Below the pieces are notes generated by a model. The model did no database searches and was not told the DNA's origin. It saw nothing but the letters and a program-made list of their open reading frames with translations. A stretch of DNA of 5,992 bases, taken from contig CAAFQR010000099.1 in the NCBI GenBank assembly GCA_900765165.1, forward strand, positions 1-5,992. The letters are read 5' to 3'. This DNA is from Veillonellaceae bacterium. Lineage in GTDB: Bacteria > Bacillota > Negativicutes > Veillonellales > Veillonellaceae. Shown here in pieces: positions 1 through 5,992 of the stretch. A program made the translations under genes and the position numbers. How positions within the stretch are numbered: position 1 is the first letter of the stretch; the number at the start of each line of letters is the position of its first letter.

Positions 1-4
1 ATGA

Positions 5-33
5 TTGACTATAAATCCATAAGGTTATAAAAT
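5..33 (+). promoter_or_regulatory. Candidate sigma-70/sigma-A promoter of the uxu operon
   Basis: TTGACT (5-10) and TAAAAT (28-33) are separated by 17 bases, and each matches the consensus hexamer at five of six positions. Transcription would begin near position 40 and leave a leader of about 39 bases before the uxuB start at 79. No other promoter-like pair is as good in the leader. The region is AT-rich, so chance hexamers are common, and the window begins only 4 bases upstream of the -35, so other promoters or an upstream gene cannot be excluded. Confidence 0.4.
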
Positions 34-65
34 GATAATCGAAGAATAACTAGTATGTCAGTTAT

Positions 66-70
66 GGAGG
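66..70 (+). promoter_or_regulatory. Ribosome binding site that decides the uxuB start
   Basis: GGAGG lies 8 bases before the ATG at 79. It falls inside the open frame that would begin at the in-frame ATG at 55, where it would encode part of an eight-residue extension (MSVMEVTI). The ATG at 55 has no comparable site in front of it. The ATG at 79 is therefore the likely start and the longer version is an over-extension. Confidence 0.8.
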
Positions 71-78
71 TAACTATT

Positions 79-1689
79 ATGCAAGTACAAACTTGGATGG
101 ATGAAAAGGAAGCCTTGAAAGCTGCTGGTGTTGAATTGCCGCAATATGACGTAGCTAACGTTAAAGCTGAAGGCGAAAAAAATCCTAAATGGATTCACTT
201 TGGCGGTGGCAATTTGTTTAGAGCATTTCATGCAGAATTGGCTCATGAGTTAGCGAATATTGATGAATTGGATGCTGGCTTAATTGTTTGCGATACGCAT
301 GATGATAGTGTTATCAACAATGTCTACCGTCCATATGATAATAATATGTTGGAAGTCATTATGAATGCTGACGGCACTCTCCAGAAGAAATTATTAACTA
401 TCGTATCTGGTGCTTATTATGCAGTACCGGGCACTGAAGACTATAAAGCGGTTGCTAACTATTTTGAAAATCCCTCGTTACAATTTGCTACCGTAACCAT
501 TACTGAAAAAGGCTATGCCTTAAAACGTCCGGATGGAACGTATTTGCCGGTTGTAGAAGAAGATTTTGCCAATGGCCCGGAAAAAGCTAAGCATACGATG
601 AGCATTATGACTTCGTTGTTGTGGCATCGTTTTAAAGCCGGTGAATATCCGATTGCTATGGTATCGACAGATAACTTCTCACAAAACGGTAAGCGTTTCC
701 AGCAGAGCCTTCTTGAAGTGGCTGAAGCTTGGGAACAAAAAGGCTTTGTAACTGGCGCTTTTGTTAAGTACTTGAAAGACGATAAAAAAGTATCGTTCCC
801 GTGGTCCATGATTGACCGTATTACACCGAACCCTGCTGAATCGGTACGGAAGGAATTAGAAGCTGAAGGCTTCACGGGTATGGACATTGTTCATACTCCG
901 AAAGGTACGAACATTGCACCGTTTGCGAATACAGAAACTGTTCACTATTTGGTAGTGGAAGATAGCTTCCCAAATGGTCGCCCGGCGTTAGAAAAAGTAG
1001 GGGTAATGCTTACAACTCGTGAAACGGTTGATAAAGCAGACCGCATGAAAGTAACGACTTGCTTAAACCCGTTGCATACGGCATTGGCTGTTAGCGGTTG
1101 CTTGCTTGGCTACACACGTATTAGCGCTGAAATGAAAGACCCTGACTTGGTAGCTCTTATTAAGCATATTGGCTACGAAGAAGGCTTGCCGGTAGTTGAA
1201 AATCCGGGGATCTTGAGTCCTCAGACTTTCATCGATGAATTGTTAGAAAAACGTTTACCGAATCCGAATATTCCGGATGCTCCGCAGCGTATTGCTTGTG
1301 ATACATCGCAAAAAGTACCGATTCGCTTTGGTGAAACAATTCGCTCTTATGTAGCAGCGGACGATAAAGATCCGAAAACGTTGAAGTTTATTCCATTAGT
1401 TATCGCTGTATGGTTACGCTACCTGTTGGGCAAGGATGATAAGGGTGTTGATTTCACAATTAGTCCGGACCCGTTGTTACCGATGTTAACGGAACAGTTG
1501 AAATCCTTGGCACTCGGTGTTACCGATGCAGCAACCATTCACAGTGCTGTTCAGCCAATTCTTTCTAATGAAACTATCTTTGGTAGCAATCTCTATGAAG
1601 TTGGCTTAGGCGAAAAAGTGGAAGCTTACTTAGCCGAACTTCTGGAAGGACCTGAAGCAGTACGCAAAACAATCCATAAATATGTATAA
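79..1689 (+). CDS. uxuB: Fructuronate reductase (D-mannonate oxidoreductase), long-chain mannitol dehydrogenase family
   Basis: Cytosolic enzyme of 536 residues that should reduce D-fructuronate to D-mannonate with NAD(P)H, the second step of glucuronate breakdown. The N-terminal dinucleotide-binding fold shows a glycine-rich FGGGNLFRAF segment (residues 41-50), the counterpart of the family's G-x-G-x-FHRAH loop. The family signature FPWSMIDRITPN is at 240-251 (D246, R247). The C-terminal catalytic domain carries K324, N330 and H333 in MKVTTCLNPLHTAL, matching the Lys-Asn-His triad of polyol dehydrogenases but with one extra residue between Lys and Asn. The length exceeds the roughly 490 residues of E. 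coli UxuB and resembles the longer Thermotoga/clostridial type. The start at 79 is set by GGAGG 8 bases upstream. Placement next to uxuA favours fructuronate over tagaturonate, altronate or mannitol as substrate. That choice is inference from context, because the family alone does not fix the substrate. Confidence 0.88.
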   Translation: MQVQTWMDEKEALKAAGVELPQYDVANVKAEGEKNPKWIHFGGGNLFRAFHAELAHELANIDELDAGLIVCDTHDDSVINNVYRPYDNNMLEVIMNADGTLQKKLLTIVSGAYYAVPGTEDYKAVANYFENPSLQFATVTITEKGYALKRPDGTYLPVVEEDFANGPEKAKHTMSIMTSLLWHRFKAGEYPIAMVSTDNFSQNGKRFQQSLLEVAEAWEQKGFVTGAFVKYLKDDKKVSFPWSMIDRITPNPAESVRKELEAEGFTGMDIVHTPKGTNIAPFANTETVHYLVVEDSFPNGRPALEKVGVMLTTRETVDKADRMKVTTCLNPLHTALAVSGCLLGYTRISAEMKDPDLVALIKHIGYEEGLPVVENPGILSPQTFIDELLEKRLPNPNIPDAPQRIACDTSQKVPIRFGETIRSYVAADDKDPKTLKFIPLVIAVWLRYLLGKDDKGVDFTISPDPLLPMLTEQLKSLALGVTDAATIHSAVQPILSNETIFGSNLYEVGLGEKVEAYLAELLEGPEAVRKTIHKYV

Positions 1690-1731
1690 ACATAAAAAAC
1701 GCGAGAAGTAGGATTAAGGAGGCACACTTTT

Positions 1732-2817
1732 ATGGAAATGACATTTCGTTGGTACGGCTCCAAGGAAGAAAAAATTACCTTGCAGCAAATCCGTCAAATT
1801 CCGGCAGTAACCGGTATCGTAGGCACTTTGATGGATATCCCTGTTGGCGAAGTTTGGCCAGAAGATCGAATCAAAGCGTTGCATGATGAAATTGAAGCAG
1901 CTGGTTTAACTTTGAAAGTTATCGAAAGCGTTAACATTCATGACGATATCAAAATCGGTTTGCCGAGCCGCGACAAATACATTGAAAACTACAAAACGAC
2001 AATCCGTAACTTAGCAAAATATGGCGTAGAAGTTATTTGCTACAACTTTATGCCGGTATTTGACTGGGTTAAATCCGATTTGGATTATGAATTGCCGGAT
2101 GGCTCTCGTACGTTAGCCTTCGTTGGTAAAAACATCCCGGAAGACCCGGAAGAAATCATTCGCCGCGTAGAAAATTCGAGCAATGATTTCGAATTACCTG
2201 GTTGGGAACCGGAACGCTTGGCACAGGTTAAAGAATTATTGGTAGCTTACAAAGACGTAGACGAAGCTAAGCTTCGTGAAAACTTGATTTACTTCTTGAA
2301 AGCAATTATCCCGACTTGCGAAGAAGTAGGCGTTAAGATGGCTATTCATCCGGATGATCCGCCGTACTCCATTTTCGGTTTACCGCGTATTATCAAGAAC
2401 GCTGAAGATCTTCGCTGGCTCTGCGATGCAGTCGATACGCCGGCAAACGGCATTACGCTTTGCACCGGCAGTATTTCCGAAGACCCGCACAACAATGTAT
2501 ATGACATTTTAGCTGAGTTCTGCGGTCGCGGTCGTATCCACTTCGCTCACGTTCGTAATATTAAGTTCATGGAAGGTGAAGACCATGACGGTTATGATTT
2601 CTATGAAGCACCGCATAAATCCGAGTTAGGTTCTTTGGATATGTACAAAATCTTAAAAGTTATGCATGACAATGGATTCAACGGTTTCATTCGTCCGGAC
2701 CATGGTCGCATGATTTGGGGAGAAACGGGTCGTCCTGGCTATGGCCTTTATGACCGCGCTTTAGGTTGCACGTATCTCAATGGTTTGTGGGAAGCAATTG
2801 TAAAGAACGCCAAATAA
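1732..2817 (+). CDS. uxuA: D-mannonate dehydratase
   Basis: Cytosolic, metal-dependent (Mn2+ in studied members) lyase of 361 residues that converts D-mannonate to 2-keto-3-deoxy-D-gluconate. The whole chain matches the xylose-isomerase-like TIM-barrel UxuA family. It opens with MTFRWYG (residues 3-9), followed by VTGIVGTLMDIPVGEVWP (26-43). Likely metal and active-site residues are H206 in IHPDDPP, C244 in LCTGS, H273 in HFAHVRN, and D323-H324 in RPDHGRMIW; a His-Tyr pair is catalytic in the Streptococcus suis enzyme, and H324 with Y337 or Y340 could fill that role. The length is normal. The start is supported by AAGGAGG (1716-1722), 9 bases before the ATG; a second ATG two codons later is too far from it. 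The gene begins 42 bases after uxuB ends and is 28 bases from uxaC, as expected within one transcript. All expected motifs are intact. Confidence 0.95.
   Translation: MEMTFRWYGSKEEKITLQQIRQIPAVTGIVGTLMDIPVGEVWPEDRIKALHDEIEAAGLTLKVIESVNIHDDIKIGLPSRDKYIENYKTTIRNLAKYGVEVICYNFMPVFDWVKSDLDYELPDGSRTLAFVGKNIPEDPEEIIRRVENSSNDFELPGWEPERLAQVKELLVAYKDVDEAKLRENLIYFLKAIIPTCEEVGVKMAIHPDDPPYSIFGLPRIIKNAEDLRWLCDAVDTPANGITLCTGSISEDPHNNVYDILAEFCGRGRIHFAHVRNIKFMEGEDHDGYDFYEAPHKSELGSLDMYKILKVMHDNGFNGFIRPDHGRMIWGETGRPGYGLYDRALGCTYLNGLWEAIVKNAK
1923..1936. promoter_or_regulatory. Possible catabolite-responsive element (cre) inside uxuA
   Basis: CGAAAGCGTTAACA fits the Firmicute cre consensus TGWAANCGNTNWCA at every defined position except the first base. 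It lies about 190 bases inside uxuA, over codons 64-69. Intragenic cre sites that repress through CcpA roadblock are known in Bacillus operons. Chance is a real alternative, since the bases are also constrained by coding, and the presence of CcpA in this organism is unknown. Confidence 0.22.
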
Positions 2818-2845
2818 TATAAGGCGAGCGAGGAGGTAGTCTGGG

Positions 2846-4258
2846 ATGTTTATGGATGAAAATGTGTTGTTAACGAATGCGTCAGCAGTGACGTTATTTC
2901 ACAAGTATGCAAAGAACGAACCGATTATCGATTATCATTGCCATTTGGATCCGAAAGCGATTTACGAAAACCGTCAGTATGACAATTTGACCCAGTTGTG
3001 GCTCAATGATAAGGGCGCAGGCGACCACTATAAGTGGCGCCTCATGCGCACCAATGGTGTTCCGGAAGAACTTATCAGTGGTGATGGCGATAATTATGAA
3101 AAGTATCTTGCGTTTGTAAGAACGTTGGAAAAAGCATTAGGTAATCCGATTTATGAATGGTCGCATTTAGAACTTCGCCGTTATTTCGGCATCGATTTGC
3201 AGATTACGGAAGCTAATGCAAAAGCAATTTGGGATGCTGCTAATGCCAAAATCCGTACCGATGCGTATCGCCCTCGTGAAATGATTCGCGCCATGAAAGT
3301 TAAAGTGGCTTGCACGACTGACGATCCGGCTGATGATTTGGCTTATCATAAGTTGCTTAATGCGGAAGATAATGGTTTTACGATTTTGCCAACTTTCCGC
3401 CCGGATAATGCATGGATGATTGAAGTTCCGTCGTTTAAGGACTACGCAGCAAAGCTTGGTAAAGTAGCTGGTATTGAAATTACAGATTTCCAGTCATTGG
3501 AAAAAGCATTGGCTAGCCGTGTTGAATACTTCCACAACGTAGGTGGCCGCTTAGCTGACCAAGGTTTGAATAGCTATGTATTTGCTTCGGCAACGCCGGA
3601 AGAACTTGATACATTGACTAAACGCGCGTTAGCTGGTGAAACGAACTTCACCGCTACAGAATTAGCTGCTTTTAGTACAGCTGTACAGCTCGTACTTATG
3701 AAAGAATATAGCAAACATAACTGGACTATGCAGATGCATGTTAATGCGTTACGTAATGCGTCAACTGTATTGCATCGTAACGTTGGTATTAACGTTGGTG
3801 GCGATGCAATGGGAGACCAGCCTCAGGTATCGACACAGTTAGCAAAATTGTTTGCTGTTGCTGAAGAACAAGGCATTTTGCCGAAAACAATTGTTTACTC
3901 TTTGAATCCTACTGATTGGATGCCGATTGCTTCCATGATCCAGAGCTTCCAAGGTGGTATGGTTCAACGCTTACAGTTAGGCTGCGCATGGTGGTTCAAT
4001 GATACCTTCGAAGGTATGAAACAGCAGCTGACTGTATTGGCACAGCAGAGCTTGTTGGCTAACTTCACAGGCATGCTTACAGATTCGCGTAGCTTCTTGA
4101 GCTATCCCCGTCATGAGTATTTCCGCCGGGTATTATGCCAATTGCTGGGCGAATGGATGGAACAGGGACGTATCCCTGATGATGCGGACTATGTGGGCCG
4201 CGTAGTAAAAGACATTTGCTACGGCAATGCAGCTTCCTATTTTGGCTTTTTGAAATAG
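2846..4258 (+). CDS. uxaC: Glucuronate isomerase (uronate isomerase)
   Basis: Cytosolic aldose-ketose isomerase of 470 residues that converts D-glucuronate to D-fructuronate (and D-galacturonate to D-tagaturonate), the first step of the pathway. It belongs to the uronate isomerase branch of the amidohydrolase superfamily. The N-terminal metal motif H-x-H is at H31/H33 in IIDYHCHLDP. Other family blocks are LELRRYFGI, CTTDDP, MQMHVNALRN, DAMGDQ, WWFNDT (W382-D386) and TDSRSFLSYPRHEYFRR. In the last block D413 and R415 match the catalytic Asp-x-Arg reported for E. coli UxaC (recalled as D412/R414). The length is standard for the family. The ATG at 2846 is chosen because AGGAGGT (2831-2837) sits 8 bases before it; the alternative ATG at 2852 would be 14 bases away. 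Because UxaC can also handle galacturonate, it could serve a second pathway if uxaA and uxaB exist elsewhere. Confidence 0.96.
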   Translation: MFMDENVLLTNASAVTLFHKYAKNEPIIDYHCHLDPKAIYENRQYDNLTQLWLNDKGAGDHYKWRLMRTNGVPEELISGDGDNYEKYLAFVRTLEKALGNPIYEWSHLELRRYFGIDLQITEANAKAIWDAANAKIRTDAYRPREMIRAMKVKVACTTDDPADDLAYHKLLNAEDNGFTILPTFRPDNAWMIEVPSFKDYAAKLGKVAGIEITDFQSLEKALASRVEYFHNVGGRLADQGLNSYVFASATPEELDTLTKRALAGETNFTATELAAFSTAVQLVLMKEYSKHNWTMQMHVNALRNASTVLHRNVGINVGGDAMGDQPQVSTQLAKLFAVAEEQGILPKTIVYSLNPTDWMPIASMIQSFQGGMVQRLQLGCAWWFNDTFEGMKQQLTVLAQQSLLANFTGMLTDSRSFLSYPRHEYFRRVLCQLLGEWMEQGRIPDDADYVGRVVKDICYGNAASYFGFLK

Positions 4259-4282
4259 TCATTACAGAAAGAGGACACACTC

Positions 4283-5803
4283 ATGGAACATGAAAAGAAT
4301 TGGGTCTATCAACCTAAAAAAATTACCGTAACCCGCGGTATTGGTTACGGCTTGACCGACCTTATGGGCGGTGGCTGGAATAACATCGTTTCCGGCGTAA
4401 TCTTTGCTTTCGTACTTAGTCAGGGTATTGGGCCAGCTTTGGCTGGCGCCATTACCGGTATCGGCCGTATCGTCGATGCCTTGTTCTCGCTCTTCTTTGG
4501 GGCCATCACTGATGACTTCTATCGCACGAAGCTTGGCCAGCGATTTGGTCGTCGTCACTTCTTTATCTTGTTAGGTGGTATTTTATTTGCAATCTTATTC
4601 CCGCTGTTCTGGGTTCGTTCCGACGATTGGCGCTATTATCTATTGATTTACATTGCTATTGAAGTAGCCATCGCCATGATCTTGATTTCGTGGGAAACCT
4701 TGCCGACTGAAATGACGAACGACTATAAGCTTCGTACTGTATTGTCCGGTTCTCGTATGTTTATCAGTGCTACCGGTACTGCTATTGTATTCTTGGTATT
4801 AGCTGCTTTGAAACACATGCAGAACCCGAATGCATATCTTATCACAGGCATTATTTGGACCGTTATCTTCGTGGTTGCTATTTTTATCTCGTATCGGTCC
4901 ACTTGGGAACGTCCGTTAACGAAAGAATTATTAGCAGAATTAGATGCTCGTCCGCGTCTTAGTGCAGGCGAATACATTAAGAAAACAGTACATGATTTCT
5001 TCTCTACATTCTCTAATAAAGCATTCCGCAAACATTTGGCAATTTACTTGTTATCTTTCACTGGTAAAGACTTCTATTCCACGATGTTGCCGACGTTCAT
5101 CCTTTGCACGATGGTAGGTACTAAGGATGACTTACCGTGGACATTGCAAGCATTGGCTATTTTCGGTATTATAACTACGTTAGCAGCTGCTAAATTGATG
5201 ATTACCAAAGGCCCGCGCTTCTTGTTCATCCTCAGCTATACCACAATCTTACTTACGATGGTTGGCTACTTAGCTGTATGGGCTTTGGGTATTGATAGCC
5301 CGTTCTGGATTCTTATCGTTATCTCTATTTTGTACCAAGGTGCACGTGGTATTTTGGAATTCACGCCGTGGAACGTATTCCCGTTCATCCCGGACGTTGA
5401 CCGCATTATGACTCGTGGCGACCGCGCTGGTATCTATGCTGCAGTAATGACGTTCTTCCGTAAATCCACTGGTGCTGTAGCTTCCTGGATTGCTGGTATT
5501 CTTCTTGCAGAAATTGGTTATAACTCCAAACTTATGCATACGGCAGCAACGACGCCGGCTGATGTTCAGTTTGGTATTGCTATGATTTTCTTCGTAGGTC
5601 CTGTTATCCTTATGCTTGGTGCTCTTTTCCTTGCTTTCAGCTTTAAATTAAATCGTCAGACGCATGGCGTTTTAAAAGATGAAATTACTCGCCTTGAAGA
5701 AGGCGGCGATAAAGCTAAGGTAACACCGCAAACGAGATTGGTAGTTGAAGAATTGACTGGTCATCCGTATGAAACACTTTGGCCCCAAACGCCTAGAATT
5801 TAG
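4283..5803 (+). CDS. GPH-family MFS transporter, probable hexuronate/glucuronide importer
   Basis: Inner-membrane protein of 506 residues with about twelve hydrophobic segments (roughly residues 22-48, 52-75, 93-110, 117-137, 158-177, 183-204, 251-277, 286-306, 311-333, 339-362, 383-411, 428-453). There is a hydrophilic central loop (205-250) and a charged C-terminal tail (454-506). GPH (MelB/UidB/XylP) family hallmarks are GYGLTDLMGG (21-30), D65-x7-G73-x3-D77 in helix 2, the R/K-rich loop KLGQRFGRR (83-91), and SWETLPTEMT (136-145) followed by R158. By counting against MelB, W137 and R158 match sugar-site W128 and R149. The second Asp of the helix 2 D-x3-D cation motif (MelB D59) is Ser69 here. 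AAAGAGG (4268-4274) lies 8 bases before the start, 24 bases after uxaC. The substrate, glucuronate or a glucuronide, is inferred from the operon. Translation ends in three consecutive in-frame stops (TAG TAG TAA). Confidence 0.85.
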   Translation: MEHEKNWVYQPKKITVTRGIGYGLTDLMGGGWNNIVSGVIFAFVLSQGIGPALAGAITGIGRIVDALFSLFFGAITDDFYRTKLGQRFGRRHFFILLGGILFAILFPLFWVRSDDWRYYLLIYIAIEVAIAMILISWETLPTEMTNDYKLRTVLSGSRMFISATGTAIVFLVLAALKHMQNPNAYLITGIIWTVIFVVAIFISYRSTWERPLTKELLAELDARPRLSAGEYIKKTVHDFFSTFSNKAFRKHLAIYLLSFTGKDFYSTMLPTFILCTMVGTKDDLPWTLQALAIFGIITTLAAAKLMITKGPRFLFILSYTTILLTMVGYLAVWALGIDSPFWILIVISILYQGARGILEFTPWNVFPFIPDVDRIMTRGDRAGIYAAVMTFFRKSTGAVASWIAGILLAEIGYNSKLMHTAATTPADVQFGIAMIFFVGPVILMLGALFLAFSFKLNRQTHGVLKDEITRLEEGGDKAKVTPQTRLVVEELTGHPYETLWPQTPRI

Positions 5804-5818
5804 TAGTAAAGTGTAATT

Positions 5819-5878
5819 TTATACAGATTAAAAGGCTTGCAACACGGAAGTGATGTGAGCCTTTTATCTTCTGTATAA
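5819..5878 (+). terminator. Long hairpin terminator closing the uxu operon
   Basis: The core stem pairs 5830-5845 with 5850-5865, sixteen positions with one A-A mismatch and two G-U pairs, around a GGAA loop. Its base is A4 against T4, so the T-run TTTT (5862-5865) continues as ATCTT, giving an intrinsic terminator with a somewhat broken T tract. A second set of perfect arms, TTATACAGA (5819-5827) and TCTGTATAA (5870-5878), encloses the core. The A-run on the left arm means the inverse strand could also terminate here. It starts 15 bases after the first stop codon of the transporter gene and separates the operon from the tRNA promoter. Confidence 0.85.
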
Positions 5879-5879
5879 T

Positions 5880-5909
5880 TTGACACTCATCACTCATTCT
5901 TGTTATAAT
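5880..5909 (+). promoter_or_regulatory. Consensus promoter of the tRNA-Arg gene
   Basis: Perfect TTGACA (5880-5885) and TATAAT (5904-5909) hexamers are spaced by 18 bases, with a TGT extended -10 element at 5901-5903. Transcription should begin near 5916, about 9 bases before the mature tRNA 5' end. A full-consensus promoter suits a stable RNA gene and indicates that the tRNA is transcribed independently of the uxu operon. Confidence 0.88.
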
Positions 5910-5924
5910 TATTCGGTAAGGCAT

Positions 5925-5992
5925 GCGCCTATAGCTCAGGGGATAGAGCGCCGGTCTCCGGAACCGGGTGCGCAGGTTCGAATCCTGCTAGG
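5925..5992 (+). tRNA. tRNA-Arg, anticodon CCG (3' end cut by the window)
   Basis: All arms are visible. The 5' acceptor strand is GCGCCTA (5925-5931). The D stem pairs GCTC (5934-5937) with GAGC (5946-5949) around AGGGGATA. The anticodon stem pairs CCGGT (5951-5955) with ACCGG (5963-5967) around the loop CTCCGGA, which gives anticodon CCG at 5958-5960 and reads the Arg codon CGG. The variable loop is GTGC, and the T stem pairs GCAGG with CCTGC around TTCGAAT (5977-5983). The window ends after TAGG, the first four bases of the 3' acceptor strand, which pair with CCTA. Three acceptor bases, the discriminator and any encoded CCA lie beyond. Confidence 0.95.

Noticed and set aside
1..30. Short open frame starting ATG ATT GAC and ending TAA at 28-30
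   Set aside because: It has only nine codons, no visible ribosome binding site because the window starts here, and it overlaps the candidate promoter. It could be the tail of an upstream gene, but nothing supports that.
55..78. Upstream in-frame ATG adding eight residues to the reductase
   Set aside because: The GGAGG ribosome binding site for the ATG at 79 lies within this stretch, and the ATG at 55 has no comparable site before it.
513..887. Open frame of 124 codons on the minus strand inside uxuB
   Set aside because: It is a shadow of a confidently identified gene, with no recognisable protein features and no convincing ribosome binding site.
1245..1260. Second cre-like sequence around AAAAACGTTTACC in uxuB
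   Set aside because: Three defined positions of the consensus fail, which is no better than expected by chance in coding sequence.
1690..1731. Possible internal terminator or attenuator between uxuB and uxuA
   Set aside because: There is an A-run (1694-1699) but no stable inverted repeat followed by a T tract. The gap holds only the uxuA ribosome binding site.
4262..4558. Minus-strand open frame of 98 codons across the transporter start, with similar ones at 4077-4280, 4723-5031 and 5270-5539
   Set aside because: All lie opposite well-supported genes, have low-quality compositions, and resemble no family I recognise.
5874..5879. Extra TATAAT as a second tRNA promoter
   Set aside because: The sequence 16-18 bases upstream (around 5850-5857) has no resemblance to TTGACA. 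The hexamer is explained as part of the outer hairpin arm.

Overview
The window holds a compact, co-directional (+ strand) operon for hexuronate catabolism, followed by an intergenic terminator and the start of a tRNA-Arg gene. The strong GGAGG-type ribosome binding sites, moderate base composition, sigma-70/sigma-A style promoters and a clostridial/Thermotoga-like fructuronate reductase suggest a low-to-moderate GC Firmicute-type bacterium, probably anaerobic and saccharolytic. A Negativicutes-like host is possible, but the sequence alone does not settle this.

Layout. Positions 1-78 are a short leader with a plausible promoter and a strong ribosome binding site. Then come uxuB-type fructuronate reductase (79-1689), uxuA mannonate dehydratase (1732-2817), uxaC glucuronate isomerase (2846-4258) and a 12-helix GPH-type MFS sugar transporter (4283-5803). 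The genes are separated by only 42, 28 and 24 bases. Each has its own well-spaced Shine-Dalgarno sequence and no internal terminator is visible, so they are very probably one transcript. A long hairpin (5819-5878) closes the operon. Directly after it lies a near-ideal promoter (TTGACA, 18 bases, TATAAT) that drives a tRNA-Arg(CCG), which is cut by the window end 4 bases short of the discriminator.

How it works together. The transporter would import glucuronate or a glucuronide. UxaC isomerises D-glucuronate to D-fructuronate, UxuB reduces this with NAD(P)H to D-mannonate, and UxuA dehydrates it to 2-keto-3-deoxy-D-gluconate (KDG). KDG kinase, KDPG aldolase, a beta-glucuronidase and a regulator are not in the window and must lie elsewhere.

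This is a well-known pathway, and I see no undescribed system. The points most worth a second look are the loss in the transporter of the second Asp of the GPH/MelB cation-site motif (Ser69), the one-residue-longer K-x5-N-x2-H active-site motif in the reductase, and a near-perfect cre-like site inside uxuA.
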